NCBI GenBank assembly: GCA_030710605.1
Contig: CP092871.1
Span: 73,623,171-73,687,170 of the forward strand
Length of the DNA stretch: 64,000 nucleotides
DNA from: Cordylochernes scorpioides
Lineage: Eukaryota > Arthropoda > Arachnida > Pseudoscorpiones > Chernetidae
Reading direction: 5' to 3'
Under the pieces are notes generated by a model. That model ran no database searches, was not told the DNA's origin, and worked only from the letters and a program-made list of their open reading frames with translations. Every line of letters starts with the position of its first letter. Position 1 is the first letter of the stretch. Position numbers and translations under genes: made by a program. Positions 11,869 to 23,671 of the stretch are shown one piece after another.

Positions 11869-12353
11869 TATATATCTTATATATATTAATAGAAATTAAA
11901 ACCGCTCATGATTACCCTCTATCTCTATATTCAGAAATTAACTCAATCAAAATAATACCCACAATACAGCCATCATTATAATTTGTCCGTTTATTCTCAA
12001 CTAAAAGGAAAATAACATTTCATCCTCTCCTTCTTCTTCTTTCTTATCTCCATTAAATCATATTAGAGTACCAAGCTCTTATAGAGCTTGTTGATGGTGT
12101 CTGTGGCTGGGGTTGAGTAGAGCTCATCAATGAAAGAGTCAATACAGTCAATGATGTGTTATAATAATAACATTCCATAGAAATAATTAGGTAGAATAAT
12201 TAACTATTGCCTTATTTCAATATTCATACACACTAGTATAATCTAAAAAAAAAAAGTAGATTCATGAACTGTCCTGGAGTTATTACCTGACGTTTGGGTG
12301 ACTCCCTGTCATCAGGGAAATAATGACGTACTTCTCTTGTAAACACTTTATAT
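11869..12353. other. No gene; hammerhead-like relic inside
   Basis: AT-rich DNA. Bases 12095-12157 (GAGCTCATCAATGAAAGAGTCAATACAGTCAATGATGTG) have a decayed relative at about 16050-16100, so this is a dispersed repeat. A hammerhead-like fold sits at 12281-12325. Confidence 0.4.
12281..12325 (-). ncRNA. Hammerhead-like fold with long stem I, lacking G12
   Basis: Minus strand: UUAUUUCC-CUGAUGA, hairpin GGG-AGUCA-CCC, AAAC, GUC-A-GGUAAUAA. Stem I would pair UUAUU/AAUAA and CC/GG around one U-U mismatch. CUGAUGA is exact. CA is inserted before stem II and the GAAA box is reduced to AAA. It looks like an inactive descendant, or a non-canonical variant. Confidence 0.4.
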
Positions 12354-12527
12354 TGTAGCAAAGTATATATTATTTTATTAACAGAGTAACATTTTTTATG
12401 TTTATATTTTGCTACTCTGTAAACGTCCCTCGTTGCTTATCTTTTGTTTATCATTCATAGTTTGTTCTTGCCACGAATAAATTGCTGTGTCATCCCGAAG
12501 TTGGTCTTTCCTAATTTCCACGTGGTA
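12354..12527. repeat. Solo-LTR-like repeat, ATAT target duplication
   Basis: It starts TGTAGCAAAGTATATATT and ends CCACGTGGTA, flanked by ATAT at 12350-12353 and 12528-12531. It is the shorter relative of the repeat at 4917-5246. It carries AATAAAT in a 3'-end-like position. No genes. Confidence 0.5.
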
Positions 12528-12531
12528 ATAT

Positions 12532-13585
12532 ATTGATTCTATATTTTGTATTGAGAGATTCACATCTAATTTCTCCAAGTACAGGTTTAGAGTCTCTACA
12601 GGTGTAGAAGTGAATGCGAGTTAGCTGCACAAGTAACGTCTTGGAATTCGGAAATTTACATTTTATGTGAAGTTTTTAATAACGAATCTCAGGTTATCCT
12701 ATTTTCACAAATGTCGATATAAACACAATATATTACCGTCTCCGTAATTCTTTAGATATTCCAAAAAAATGTTTAATCCAACCAATTTTGTCCTAAATTG
12801 TCTGATGAGAAAAACTTATAACTTGAAAACTAACTATTTATTATTAAAAATAAACGTATCGCAGTTCATTTTCTGTGTTTGAACCGAAGATCTGTGTATG
12901 TGAAATAGTATAAATGTATAAAAAGAGAATATAAAATTGTTTGTCAAAGATATGTAAATACACACCCACACAATATAAACAGAGAACACAAACAAATATT
13001 CACTGGGGATCTCAGTCAGCCTATGGACCTCTATACGATAAGGACATGAAATTAATGATGTGCCAAAGGTTTAGGGTAATTTAAGGTAATTCCAGCCTAC
13101 GTGATTCCCTTCTTTATGGGCTGGCCTTCTAGCCAATCTTCCAGTTGCCGGGGAAATCTTAGAGCGGTTTCTTTTTTCTACCAGGACCAATAAGTTTTAG
13201 TTTTTTGTGATATTCATAAACATTTCTACTTGATTTTCGTATAATACCCAAAATACAGTCTATTATCGATTTATGATATTAGTTACGGGGTCAAATATTT
13301 TCGGTCTTAAATCCGGGACCTTTATTATCATCACCATCTGGAACAATATAAAGGTTCTCCAACAGTTCACGGTCTCCTGCCAGAGGGTGGGATAGTATGA
13401 GTGGTCCTTATATTTCCTATAGTGTCCTTTAATAAAATAAAACATTCGTATTCACATTTATTTGCTTTCCATGTTAAACTACAAGTATATTTACAATTTG
13501 TAAAAGTAAATATTTTGTTATTAAATAAGATCAATTTAATAATAAAATTTATTATACTGATTCGAATTGGTTTGTAAATGTGATA
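12532..13585. other. No gene recognised
   Basis: AT-rich spacer with short open frames only. Nothing recognised. Confidence 0.5.
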
Positions 13586-13803
13586 TACACCCATGGACAA
13601 AACTTAAGGAAGTTGTACCTTTTTGTATGTATATCGGGATTCAGACAATAACTCTGAAATATATTACAGTGACACTAATATTGAAGATACACGAGATAAC
13701 CAGGTGTTAACAAAATTGCCCCTGTCGCCTTCTAATAATAATAAAAAATGACGACCGGCGACATCAAGGACTTTCTACCTCCTTATGTTTTGTCTATAAG
13801 TGT
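13586..13803. mobile_element. Tc1-type MITE copy
   Basis: It begins TACACCCATGGACAAAACTTAAGG and ends CCTTATGTTTTGTCTATAAGTGTG. Interior strings ATATCGGGATTCAGACAATAACTCTGAAA and ACACGAGATAACCAG match the other copies. Non-coding. Confidence 0.8.
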
Positions 13804-16800
13804 GCGTTTTAAATCGGGTTGGAAATGAAACTGTATTTATACTGTAGAGTCTCCAGTGAATGACACTAAAAACATGGCTCAACCTAATTTCTCCTGGTCT
13901 CCAATCATCTGCTTCGGTTGAATGACTGCATAACTTGACCTGATATGACAGAGTCTCTAATGAAAGACCACTTCCAGGAGAGACCAGACTGAGATAAGTT
14001 TTAAGGTCTGATCTCACATAGATAAATTCTACTGAGCAAGGGACTCGGAGCAGAAATACCTCGGTTTTAAATATGATTTGGTATTAAATCTTGTAATTCT
14101 CTTATAAAGAGCTAGATTCGACTCTACATTGATGTAAGTCCAAGGTACCGTTATATGACTTACAGTCACCCCGTCTTGAAGCCGACAAACCTGTGGCTTG
14201 CTACCAATGTTTGTAGGGAATGATAACCATTAGTGATGTACCACCATCAAGTCCAGAATTATAAAACGAAAGTGCATTTTTTATTTAGGTTACGTTAAAC
14301 ACAAAGCTTTCGGACACATTTCTGTTCTACTACAGGTGTAGCGAGAATGTGATGTACACCACTGTAGAATAACAAAGAGATGCTTGTGTTAACATGACCC
14401 AAATAAAATAAAATATTCATCTCTCAGTCTAAATTTGATACTTACAAATTACCTTGGGAGTAAGTACGTAGTTGTTGATTACAAACTTACCCCTGAGTGG
14501 ATATTCTCCTAATCTAATTTACGTCTTAACAAAGGTTTTTATGAATTAGTAGAAATGGCATCAGTTTCATTACAGATCAAGTCTCCAATTCCATCCTAAT
14601 ACGGAGGAAGGAACTCACCACTTGCCATTGAAGTTGGAAACAGATTCTAAAAGCGGATGAGCCTACTATTTGGTCAGCAGTGTATGAAGACAAGAGGAAA
14701 CCACCGCATTAGTTGTCCCACGAAAACCCTCAATGAATGGACCATCTTAGCACCAGACACTATCGATAGTCTTGCAGGCCCTACACACTGACTTGTTTGA
14801 AATAAATAAATAAAGTAGCAGTTAAAGTAGTAGTAGTTATAAGATAAGAATTCCTCAATAGCTTATTATCATCATGATCATTTTCTAACCCGGACTATGC
14901 AAATTAACTTGTTATCGGACAGATATTCCTATTCTGGAGTTGAGGCTTTGACAGCGAGCCCTCCTATTCCTAACTCTATATTTGTTAAGTTCTGTCTGGG
15001 AAAAAAAGGAATATGCAAAAAAAAAAATTAGATCGTTATCCAACTATTGTCGATATCTCGGGGTTAAAGCTATTACTCTTTCCAGACGTAACTGTATATA
15101 ATGTCAAAGTTTCATCTAAACAAGTTACATAGGGCGGCAACATATGTGGAACATGCATATATTGTAAAGGCATGGGAGGATGGTATTCATGTGCTAAAAG
15201 CCATTTCTTCATCTTAATAAATGCGTAAAATTATATATTAAATACACTAAAATGATTATTTTGATTTTGCAGAACGGCCAAATTCAGATAAGTAAATAGG
15301 TCTCAACACCAGCTTTGGAAAATTCGAAGTAAAGCCAACTTATTTATGATAGATTCAGTCTATGGCTCTCATCAGTGCAGGATCAGCTATGATTTATTAA
15401 CATCCACACAACTTAATGTTTTAATTCATTCAATATAAATGGGATGGTGTCTCTTTTTGCATATAAGAACAACGTCCTTCCTCATTCTACAAAATAATAA
15501 TAATAAAAAAAGAATACCAAACTGTTATAAATCGAAACTAGACTGTCTTCCAATTTATCGATGTTATGAAAGTGAGGGCGGCATTATATTAGAGGGAGAA
15601 AGATTTCTGGCTGATCGAACAATTAGGCCTCGCAGGCCCAAGTGATCAGTCGGGCGTGATATTGGGGGCCTTTTACCTGCAGACGAATAAATATTCATCG
15701 TCTGCTCGCTTTGCATGTAAATAGAAAGTTTCTGGAATTTTACCTTAAATTGAGATTTGATGGAAACTTATAACTTGATGCCTTTCAACCTATATGAGCC
15801 TTCTTCTGTTTGCATCTCGATTTCCTACCATCCTTGATTCCAGTCACTGCACATTAAAATAGATATCTCTCTAAGCCTAGTTCAATTTTAAGACATTTTT
15901 TCCTGAAGAAGATATGATAATCTATGTTATATATGTCATGAGATTCAAAGAGTGGGCATAATATTTCAACTGATTCTACTTTAAGTAAACCACGTGTTTA
16001 CTCTCTCTCCTTTCTTATCCCCTCTTAGGCATATAAAGGGGTAATTCTTGAGCTCATCGATGGATGAGACAATGCAGTGAATGATGTGATTAGAGATTAC
16101 ATGCTGTGTGGGAATTGTACTTGGTATAATCTGGGAAAACAGTTTAACCTCTCTGGAAGGTTATTGTCCGTAGAAAATAAGAATTAAATCTGTGAATTAC
16201 AAACTGTGCTATTCTCTTGGGAGGACAGACTTGATTCTTGTTTCCTTGTACCAGTTGTAAGTTTCGGCCGATACTCATTCATGTTGATATATTGGTAGTA
16301 CGGAAACTTTTCAACTTCTTTGCGATTCTGGAATCGCTGGTCTGGAAGACCATGTTCCATCGACCGGAAGATGTGACAATCCGATTAGTCGGTGGGGGAA
16401 GATTTCCCATCTGAAGTATTTCAGGAGTCTTTAACCGATTGAGCGACATGTCGCCTTACGTTTTCATGAAGCATTATCAACTTGTCATGTCGGTACGCCA
16501 ATTCTGGTCGTTTCACTGCGATTTCTGGGCATAACTCCATTAGTTTTTATTGACAGTAATGAAAACCGACTATTCCGCCGGTTTCAGAAATAAATGAATG
16601 CCGTGCCTATCCCACAAGGTACACCTAAGAACTTTCTCTTCGTGGATTTTGAGTTTGATGGTCGAAGTTTTCGGCTGTCTTGGGCTTAGTCATGATTTCT
16701 TGCCCTTCGGATTGTCAAAATTCACCCATTTTCAACCCGTGACAATGGAGTACAGAGAGAGAGAGAGAGAGAAAAAATACTTTTTTTACTTTGAAACCTT

Positions 16801-17305
16801 ACCAACAGAATTTCAGATATCTCGTTTTATGTGATCTTACATTTTCTTTTTACTCAATTCGTAAGGCAGCCATTTTTCCTTCTGGATATTTCCCATAGCA
16901 TGCAAACGAAATGAAACAGCCTGTCGAGTGACGTCTGTTCTCGTGTTTAAATATCGTCTTCATCCAATGATGATTACAATTCCTCATCTTCGAACTTTTC
17001 AGCAGCTCTCTTAGGTTCACCTTGTCGTTGACGTCAAAATCTCTAGATATGAATCGTTTAAACCACTCTTGGCAGGTTTTTAATGAAGGTGCATTGTTGC
17101 CGTTGACACTATATATATACCGCATTCTATAAGCTTCCATGTTGCGCTTTTCTTATCGTTGAAGATATAGACAAAGCTTCCCGCAAATGAGATTTTTCAG
17201 GAAGAAAATAGGACATCTAAAGATATTATAATAAAAATAGGCATAAACCTTTATATAAAATATCACAATATAGCGTTTAAGTCACAGAATAAAATGCAAA
17301 GCAAT
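13804..17305. other. No gene; scattered repeat relics
   Basis: Mostly anonymous DNA. Relics noted: a PLE-type box near 14303-14345 (minus strand ..GUCCGAAAGCUUUGUG) and a hammerhead relic at 15341-15380. There is also a (GA)n run at about 16755-16772 and a decayed relative of the 12.1-kb repeat near 16050. Open frames here are short, without splice or protein motifs I can support. Confidence 0.4.
15341..15380 (-). ncRNA. Hammerhead ribozyme relic (family of 11.2 kb)
   Basis: Minus strand: CUGCA-CUGAUGA-GAGCCAUAGACUGAAUC. The first box is exact. The GAAAC box has drifted to GAAUC, and stem I is lost on the 3' side. Flanks match the repeat around 11198-11240. Confidence 0.45.
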
Positions 17306-17316
17306 AGATGAAGGTT
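17306..17316. repeat. 11-bp target-site duplication, left copy
   Basis: AGATGAAGGTT, repeated exactly at 18403-18413 on the other side of the inverted-repeat element. Confidence 0.6.
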
Positions 17317-17357
17317 CAGAGAAAACCACAGCCACATCAACTAATAGTTTAACTCCC

Positions 17358-17382
17358 GACATTTCAGTGTCACTCTCTTCAG
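17358..17382 (-). ncRNA. Hammerhead-like box pair, left arm
   Basis: Minus strand: CUGAAGA, hairpin AGUG-A-CACU, GAAA, UGUC. It satisfies CUGANGA and GAAA but has one unpaired G below stem II and no clear stem I. Candidate only. Confidence 0.35.
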
Positions 17383-18303
17383 TGGAATGGTTACTTTGAA
17401 TCCTAGTTCTACTTATATACATACTTGATTTTCTAAACTACATGCAAAGCGTCATGTATATGAAAATATAAAAATTCCTAAAAATTTAATAATAAAAATA
17501 AAACTTTTGTAAATTAAAAGATTAAAAATATAAAATTATATACATAGCCTTTTTAAAAAAATGTCCTCATTTACATATGTAAGGCGATACATCCGGGGAG
17601 CAAATCGCAAATTGAAGGTTACAAATATTTATAAATTATACCTGAACGGTTATTCTTCCTCGCTCCTTCACTCGCCAATATTCTACATTATGGCCTTATA
17701 TTATGGTGGGATGTCTATCTTTTCATTTGAGTAATTTCCGTGTTTTTATGATTCCCAGTCTTCTAGGAGTAGTCTTTCCGCCTTATTTCTAACTCCTCTG
17801 TGTAGGACCTTGACTCCATTCCAGTATAAGGCCATAAAGCAGAAAATTGGCGAGTAAAGGAGAGAGGAAGAATAACCGTTCAGGTATATTCTATAAATAT
17901 TTGTAACCTTCAATCCGAATTTCATATTTTTTCTAAGGGTTTTATTGGTTTTAGGGGTTTATTTCCCGGTACTTTATACTTCAGGATTTAATTTTCTATT
18001 TCATAACTCTGGTTTTAATACTTTGACGGCCTCGGTGGGTGGTTTTTAGCGTCCATTGCGTACATTAGCGATTTGTTCCCCGGTTGTACAGCCCTACATA
18101 TGTAAATACGGACAATTTTTTTTTAAAGAATGCTCTATGTATATAAATTTATATTTTTAATCTTTTAATTTGAAAAGTTTTAATTTTTATTTTTTTAGAT
18201 TTTTAGGATTTTTTTTATATATTCAGATAGATAACGCTTTGCATGTTTTTCAGAAAATCGTGCATGTATATAAGTAGAACTAGGATTCAAAGTAATCATT
18301 TCC

Positions 18304-18330
18304 CTGAGGAGAATGACACTGAAATGTCAG
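18304..18330 (+). ncRNA. Hammerhead-like box pair, right arm
   Basis: Plus strand: CUGAGGA, a GAAUGACACU segment in the stem II position, GAAA, UGUC. It is the inverted partner of 17358-17382, with stem II more decayed. Confidence 0.35.
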
Positions 18331-18413
18331 AAGTTAAATCATTGGTTGATGTGGCTGTCGTTTTTTCTCTGAATCAACTTCCAACCAACAAATGATCTTC
18401 GGAGATGAAGGTT

Positions 18414-20370
18414 AGTTTACACAAATATTTAAAATTAATTTAAAAACCGCCGAGTCATATTCGCGCCCTCAATACTCTATTATTAAATCTTTCTGTAGAC
18501 TGGAAGAGATAGTTCCACGAACTGTTTGCGTAGATACTGTGGGGGCTCTCTGGATAGATTTGTCGAATTCTCCTTTTATAAACCTTCAAATATTATTTCA
18601 TCTTTGCGCCGTTATACATGTGCGAGAAATTAAAGATAATTCTTATTATGCAATCATTTTTTATCCTAGCACAGGGAAACACTACAAGAAAATCTCCTAT
18701 CAGTACTACCTTCTCGAGAGATCTCTTTTATAAAATTATAGTTAACTTGACCTGACATAGCCTCCAATGAGGGACTATTACCTCCACGAGAGACCATGAT
18801 CCACCGTATTAATACGTATCCCTTTTATTATTTTATCATAGTGCACACGATATAATAAAAATAAAACAAAATTTTATACATTAATAATACTCTAAATATA
18901 TATATATATATATAATTTTAAAAAATACCTTTTAGATTATATCCCCTCCCATATTGTTTCATTTATTAATATGAAATATACAAATATAATTCATAGAATA
19001 CGCCAAAATATTAATCGCATTTTATATATCAACACCTATTTATATTCAAAATCCATGTTCAAATGACAATAAATCTCAAGGTTAGAGAGAAAAAGCACGA
19101 AAATAAAATGGCGCCAGTTTATCATGCAGACGACAGTAAAGAGTGCGCGTGCGTACAAAAGTCGTCTGGCCAAATGGCGCGCGCGAGGACAATAAAACGC
19201 ATTTCCGACTCATTACGAACAGCCATAAAGTCCAATTCAATTTCCCATAGGCTAGGATCATGGGTTTTTCTAAGGGACTTTATAGTTCATAACCCTTTTG
19301 CGTGACCCTTCCATAGGTCTTTAATGACCTCCCCGGTGTAATTGGGTCTAACAAAGGGACCCAGAAGAGACCTGCCTCCTCTTTTACAGCCCCGCCACAA
19401 TGGTCATTTCCTGCATTCCAACTCACTGAAGAATTTTTAGGGGTCGTAGTTTTCTCCTTTGCATGGGATTTTGAAGAATGCATTATACCATTTGCATGCT
19501 AATATTTGATGACGTGTTATTTTCATTTTAATTATCTATAATATATATTTTATAATATGGAGGTTTTGTTTAACGGAGAATATTACATTAAGGTTTCGTA
19601 AAACAGATTCCAACGAATGAGGTATATATATTGTTAAGCTTCGATCTATAAATGTGCTGGAAACTTTAAAAATTTGAAATTCGTTTTGGAAACCTGAATG
19701 ATAAAATATATTTTTTGGCAATATATAAACTAGCACCTAAACATATCTGTAATATAATTGTAAAAACTTGCAAACAGCGTTAAACATTTTTCCCGCATAT
19801 TTATTTAGCTTTTGATATCTCCTTTATCCAAACATCTAAAATGCCAAATAGGTGTTTAGAATTAGTAAATGTTCTAATGAAATAGATACACGTGGGTAAA
19901 TTGTTTCAAAATATGAAAGTTTCAGAGCTACTTACAAGCTATTTCTTTAAATTTTAATTGATTATATTTGTATATTTTCTTCCTGGGTTTCAGAACAGCT
20001 TCCAGCAGTTGTTAGGTCCATCTATAGAGCTCGAAGTGAAGATCTTCTAGAATATTTTACATTTTTGAAATATCCGTTCTTTTTTTCCTATTTTTTAGGA
20101 TATCAAAAAAGGATTGGTGGTAAAATTATGGAATATTCCTCACAATTTAGGCATATTGGTGAGAGAGGTATAAAGAGACAAAAAAAATCCTGAAAATTAT
20201 TACCTTTCGGGGAAAAAAAGTGTGTTCAATTAACAAATTACACAAAGTTCAATTTGAATATAGGAAAAAGTATCTTAAAAATGGAATGTGATTACCCCTT
20301 AAACATGTATTAAATTATTATGCCATTTTTTACTCGTCACATCTGTATATTAAAAACAAAAACAAAACAT
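18414..20370. other. No gene; CpG-richer patch at 19060-19500
   Basis: Most is AT-rich with a (TA)n run near 18896-18912. Bases about 19060-19500 are clearly richer in G+C and CpG than their surroundings (GCGCGTGCGTAC, GGCGCGCGCGAG) and end with an ATTTGCAT octamer near 19490. I cannot assign a gene. Confidence 0.35.
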
Positions 20371-20610
20371 ATCCTGATCGCTCACATGAAAACTTTAAAT
20401 GGCAGAGCGCCATCAAGAGGAACAGAAAAATCAGCTAAATGTTTATTTAGCTTGTTCCATGATATTTTGCCACCCCCCCCCCCCCCCCCATTTTCTTATT
20501 AAATCAAAAAGAGCCAACCACGAACGCGTTTTGAGCCCTTGTAAATGTGGTACAGGCTGTACCTCAAGGACCAAAAATGTATGGAGTATATATGTAAATA
20601 AATATTATTT
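20371..20610 (-). repeat. Decayed hammerhead-repeat copy (family of 61.4-61.6 kb)
   Basis: It shares CTGATCGCTCACATGA, TTTATTTAGCTTGTTCCAT, AACCACGAACGCGTTTTGAG and GGCTGTACCTCAAGGACC with 61430-61625. The ribozyme box is ruined (no CUGA). A run of C (17 bases) at about 20473-20489 lies inside and may be prone to sequencing error. Confidence 0.55.
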
Positions 20611-20614
20611 GCTA

Positions 20615-20960
20615 ATTTAAAAATAAAAATAATTTCTAATGTCCTTCCTGCCATGGAAAATGGTATCACCAGTAGTGACCCTTCCTGCGGTTTCGCCAGT
20701 TTAACGTATCTTTCCAAATTTATATTGGGCTGTTCGCTCATTAATTCGCTACTTTAGAATATATTTCTTGGTATTTAAAGAAACTATGGAGATATAAGCT
20801 ATAAAGTAAACAGTGAAGTATATTTGCATAGAGCATTTCTCTGCCGGATATATATCGGCAGATCGGAAACTTAGTTTTGACTGGCGTTGGGAGGGTTCGC
20901 CACTGATGAGCCAATATTTCACCTTGAACAGTAGAAAGTCATCTTATTTGTAAAAATAAA
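20615..20960. repeat. Inverted decayed copies of the 372-bp family
   Basis: A minus-strand part at about 20640-20710 (CCTTCCTGCGGTTTCGCCAGTTTAACG) faces a plus-strand part at about 20880-20935 (TTGGGAGGGTTCGCCACTGATGAGCCAA). The same head-on arrangement is seen at 40.1-40.4 kb and 60.8-61.0 kb. Confidence 0.6.
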
Positions 20961-22869
20961 TATCGCGAAATATATATTTATATTTTTTATATTATCACAA
21001 TTTTGATATCAATTAAATATTTGTTATAAAACACGGCGTATTATTTTCTCTGTGTGATTAATTTTACTAATTAATTTCATACACACACACACGCACTATC
21101 ACTCTATAATAATAAATAAATAATTAGATTATCAAATTCTAACTTTAAAAGCAATATTTCACTATTTTATAATAAAATAATATATTTAGACATTCATATC
21201 TAGACATTAAAAATATTTAATCTAATATATATTATAGATTGTAATAATAGTAATTAATATTTGTAAAGGCACAAAATAAATAAATTAAAATCTCATCATC
21301 TTTTCTGTTAATATACCTGTTAACATTTATTTTTTAACCTCAATTTCAGTCATATAATAGCTTATAAACTATACCAAACACCATACTATATTATAAGAAA
21401 TCCAAACAATTTCTGACGCGTATGTTTCTTTTTAAAATAAAACAATTTTCTACTGATAAAATATTTGTTAAAGTCTCATCACATGTTGTTTTTTTTTTGC
21501 AGGCGATTCTTCTTCCCACGTGAAAATTTTCTTCGGTATTTGGAACTATAATATTTATAGAGAAATATATTTGAAAGAAAAATCACAATTTTATCTTTAT
21601 AAATATTAAATGAATAAGTTTAGGAAGATATTTATATATATAAATATTTGAAATATATATGATATGTTATCATAGAGTAAAATAACTACTATTTATATTT
21701 ATAAATTTTTAAATATTTATATGATAACATATTTTGTGTGCGAAATATTTCAAAGTTGTTGCTTTTGAGATATATTGCATTTAAAAAAAACAATATATCA
21801 AAATAACTTTAAACTTTTAGATAAAGGAGAAACATAAGATATTTTATAAAAACTATATATATTTTAATAAAATAAAAATTTCTAATAAAATTTTGAAAGC
21901 TATTATTGAAACCTTTTTGTGAGACTCAAAATATTTTGGAAAATTTTATAATCGTTTCTAATAAATTTAGTTTTTAAATATTTCAAATATTTTGTTTAAA
22001 AGACACATATCATCGTATATTATGTAACGTTTGATTTCAATTTTAATCAAATAAACTTTATTACAATTATAAAGCTATTACTACACCTTTTTATAAAATA
22101 AATAAAATTTATTTCATACTTTCTATAATATTTGAAGTATAAATTCAGATATATATCGTATAAGAGATGCTTTATGATGTATTGAAAGCGATAAATGCCA
22201 TTATGCCCTAATATTATTTTCAATAATTTGAATTTTCTTCACGTGTTTTATTTATTTAATAATAGGAATTGAACGTACTTACGCATTTCCATAATATACT
22301 TCTATAAATTTATGTTATAAAATTGTATAAAGTAACAATCAAACCTTTCTTTTGTTTATAATATAAATCTGCTTGTATCTTATGCAAAATAAATGATGAT
22401 GACTCACCAACAGTTGTTCTAGATTTTGATCACAGATTAAATAATACAACTAATATAAGAAAAAATAAAAAATATTTATATAATGAAATGAAAATATATT
22501 GAATTATTATGAATATAATATACTGCAAAAATAATTTGATTATTTTAAATTTATATATTTAGCTAGACAAATGACCCGGCTTTAATCTAATCGGGTTTGT
22601 CAGAATGATTGTTTTTATAAATAATATTATTTTTAACAAATATGTTTATATATTGTTATTAATGCTATCATAGTAGTAGTGCAGATGTATATACTCGTTA
22701 ATATACTTTATTATCTCATATTCATTTACCCTAGAATATGAAAAATAGCCAGAGAGTTGTACTCTAATCTATAATAAATATATATTTAAAAATAGTATTA
22801 TTTCAAAAATGAATATAAAATTCCCCAAATTTCATATTTTTAAATTTGAAATATATTTATAGGATAATA
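20961..22869. other. No gene; extremely AT-rich
   Basis: Very AT-rich DNA with an (AC)n run near 21081. Stop codons are dense in all frames. Nothing recognised. Confidence 0.6.
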
Positions 22870-23116
22870 TGATAGGCTTAGCATAAATACGATGTTTCTT
22901 TTTAAGGATTCCAAGTTGTTTTGTACTCACTTATTTTGTAGTTAAGAGGACATCCCCTTTTAATATAAACTAATATATATTTATTTAAGGAACGACTTGT
23001 TCCAATACAAATATTGTTAAAACAAGCGAGCGATAAATCAAAAACAGAAAGGTCATGAAGCGTAGAAGTAGTGTGACGTCAGCATCGATGATGATAAAGT
23101 CAAAGTCTGCGTAACA
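22870..23116 (-). repeat. Copia LTR (3' LTR of the minus-strand element)
   Basis: It runs TGATAGGCTTAGC ... TAACA and matches 27160-27412 with few substitutions. It lacks the GATGACT segment present near the end of the other LTR. Confidence 0.8.
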
Positions 23117-23125
23117 ATTCCCTCC

Positions 23126-23671
23126 TTACTTTGTCTTTATTCCCACGATGCTGAGGTTCTCCAGGTGTTTCTTCATCTGGTCTCGGGATAGGTCCTTTGT
23201 GAAGATATCCGCCTCCAGGTCCTGAGATGGCTTGTACAGAAGGCAGATGTCTCTGGATTCATAACAGTCTCTCAAGAAGTGGTACTTTCTGTTGATATGT
23301 CTACAGCGACTGCTTTGTTTAGGGCTGGCGATCCAGTTGATCAATGACTGACTGTCTGTATAGATCGCAGTTGGTTTTTCCATGAAATTCCATTCTTCCG
23401 GCTCTCGTAGCAGGTTTATTATCCACTTGATTTGACAGCAGCTTTCACAAGCAGCTATCATTTCCGCTTCCATTGTGGAGAGGGCAACGAGTGGTTGTTT
23501 ACTACTTTTCCAGTCTATAGTTGCTTCGCCGAGCTTCAATACATATCCGCCGTAGGATTTTCCATCATGAGTGGTCGACCAGCTGGCATCGGTGTAGGAC
23601 TTCAGGATTCCAGTCTTCCCTCTTTCAAATTTCACTCCTAGGTCAATTGTTCCTCGTAGATATCTCATCAC
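23126..23671 (-). pseudogene. Copia RNase H fragment
   Basis: 181 codons in a frame different from the RT part. It shows the copia RNase H signatures GYVLKLGEATIDWKSSKQP, ALSTMEAEMIAACES and YTDSQSLINW, and ends near DIFTKDLSRDQMKKHLE. In the live element this domain digests the RNA strand of the RNA/DNA hybrid. It is separated from RT by a frame change near 23670-23700. Confidence 0.9.

Larger units (their letters stand above)
17317..18402. mobile_element. Inverted-repeat element with hammerhead-like boxes and 11-bp TSD
   Basis: Left arm 17317-17607 and right arm 18067-18374 are imperfect inverted copies (CCACAGCCACATCAAC.. and ..GTTGATGTGGCTGTCG). A second inverted pair lies inside: TACCTGAACGGTTATTCTTCCTC at about 17640 against its complement at about 17866-17890. 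No coding capacity. The layout (two arms, unique centre, boxes pointing outward) matches the PLE at 49.7-51.8 kb, so I infer a decayed non-autonomous PLE-type insertion. Confidence 0.55.

Noticed and set aside
12066-12157. Possible last coding exon on the minus strand
   Set aside because: It reads open for about 30 codons, but a decayed related segment at about 16050 has a stop, there is no clear splice site, and it looks like a dispersed repeat.
20473-20489. C homopolymer as a functional G-quadruplex or regulatory site
   Set aside because: A single C-run inside a decayed repeat; most easily explained by slippage or sequencing error.
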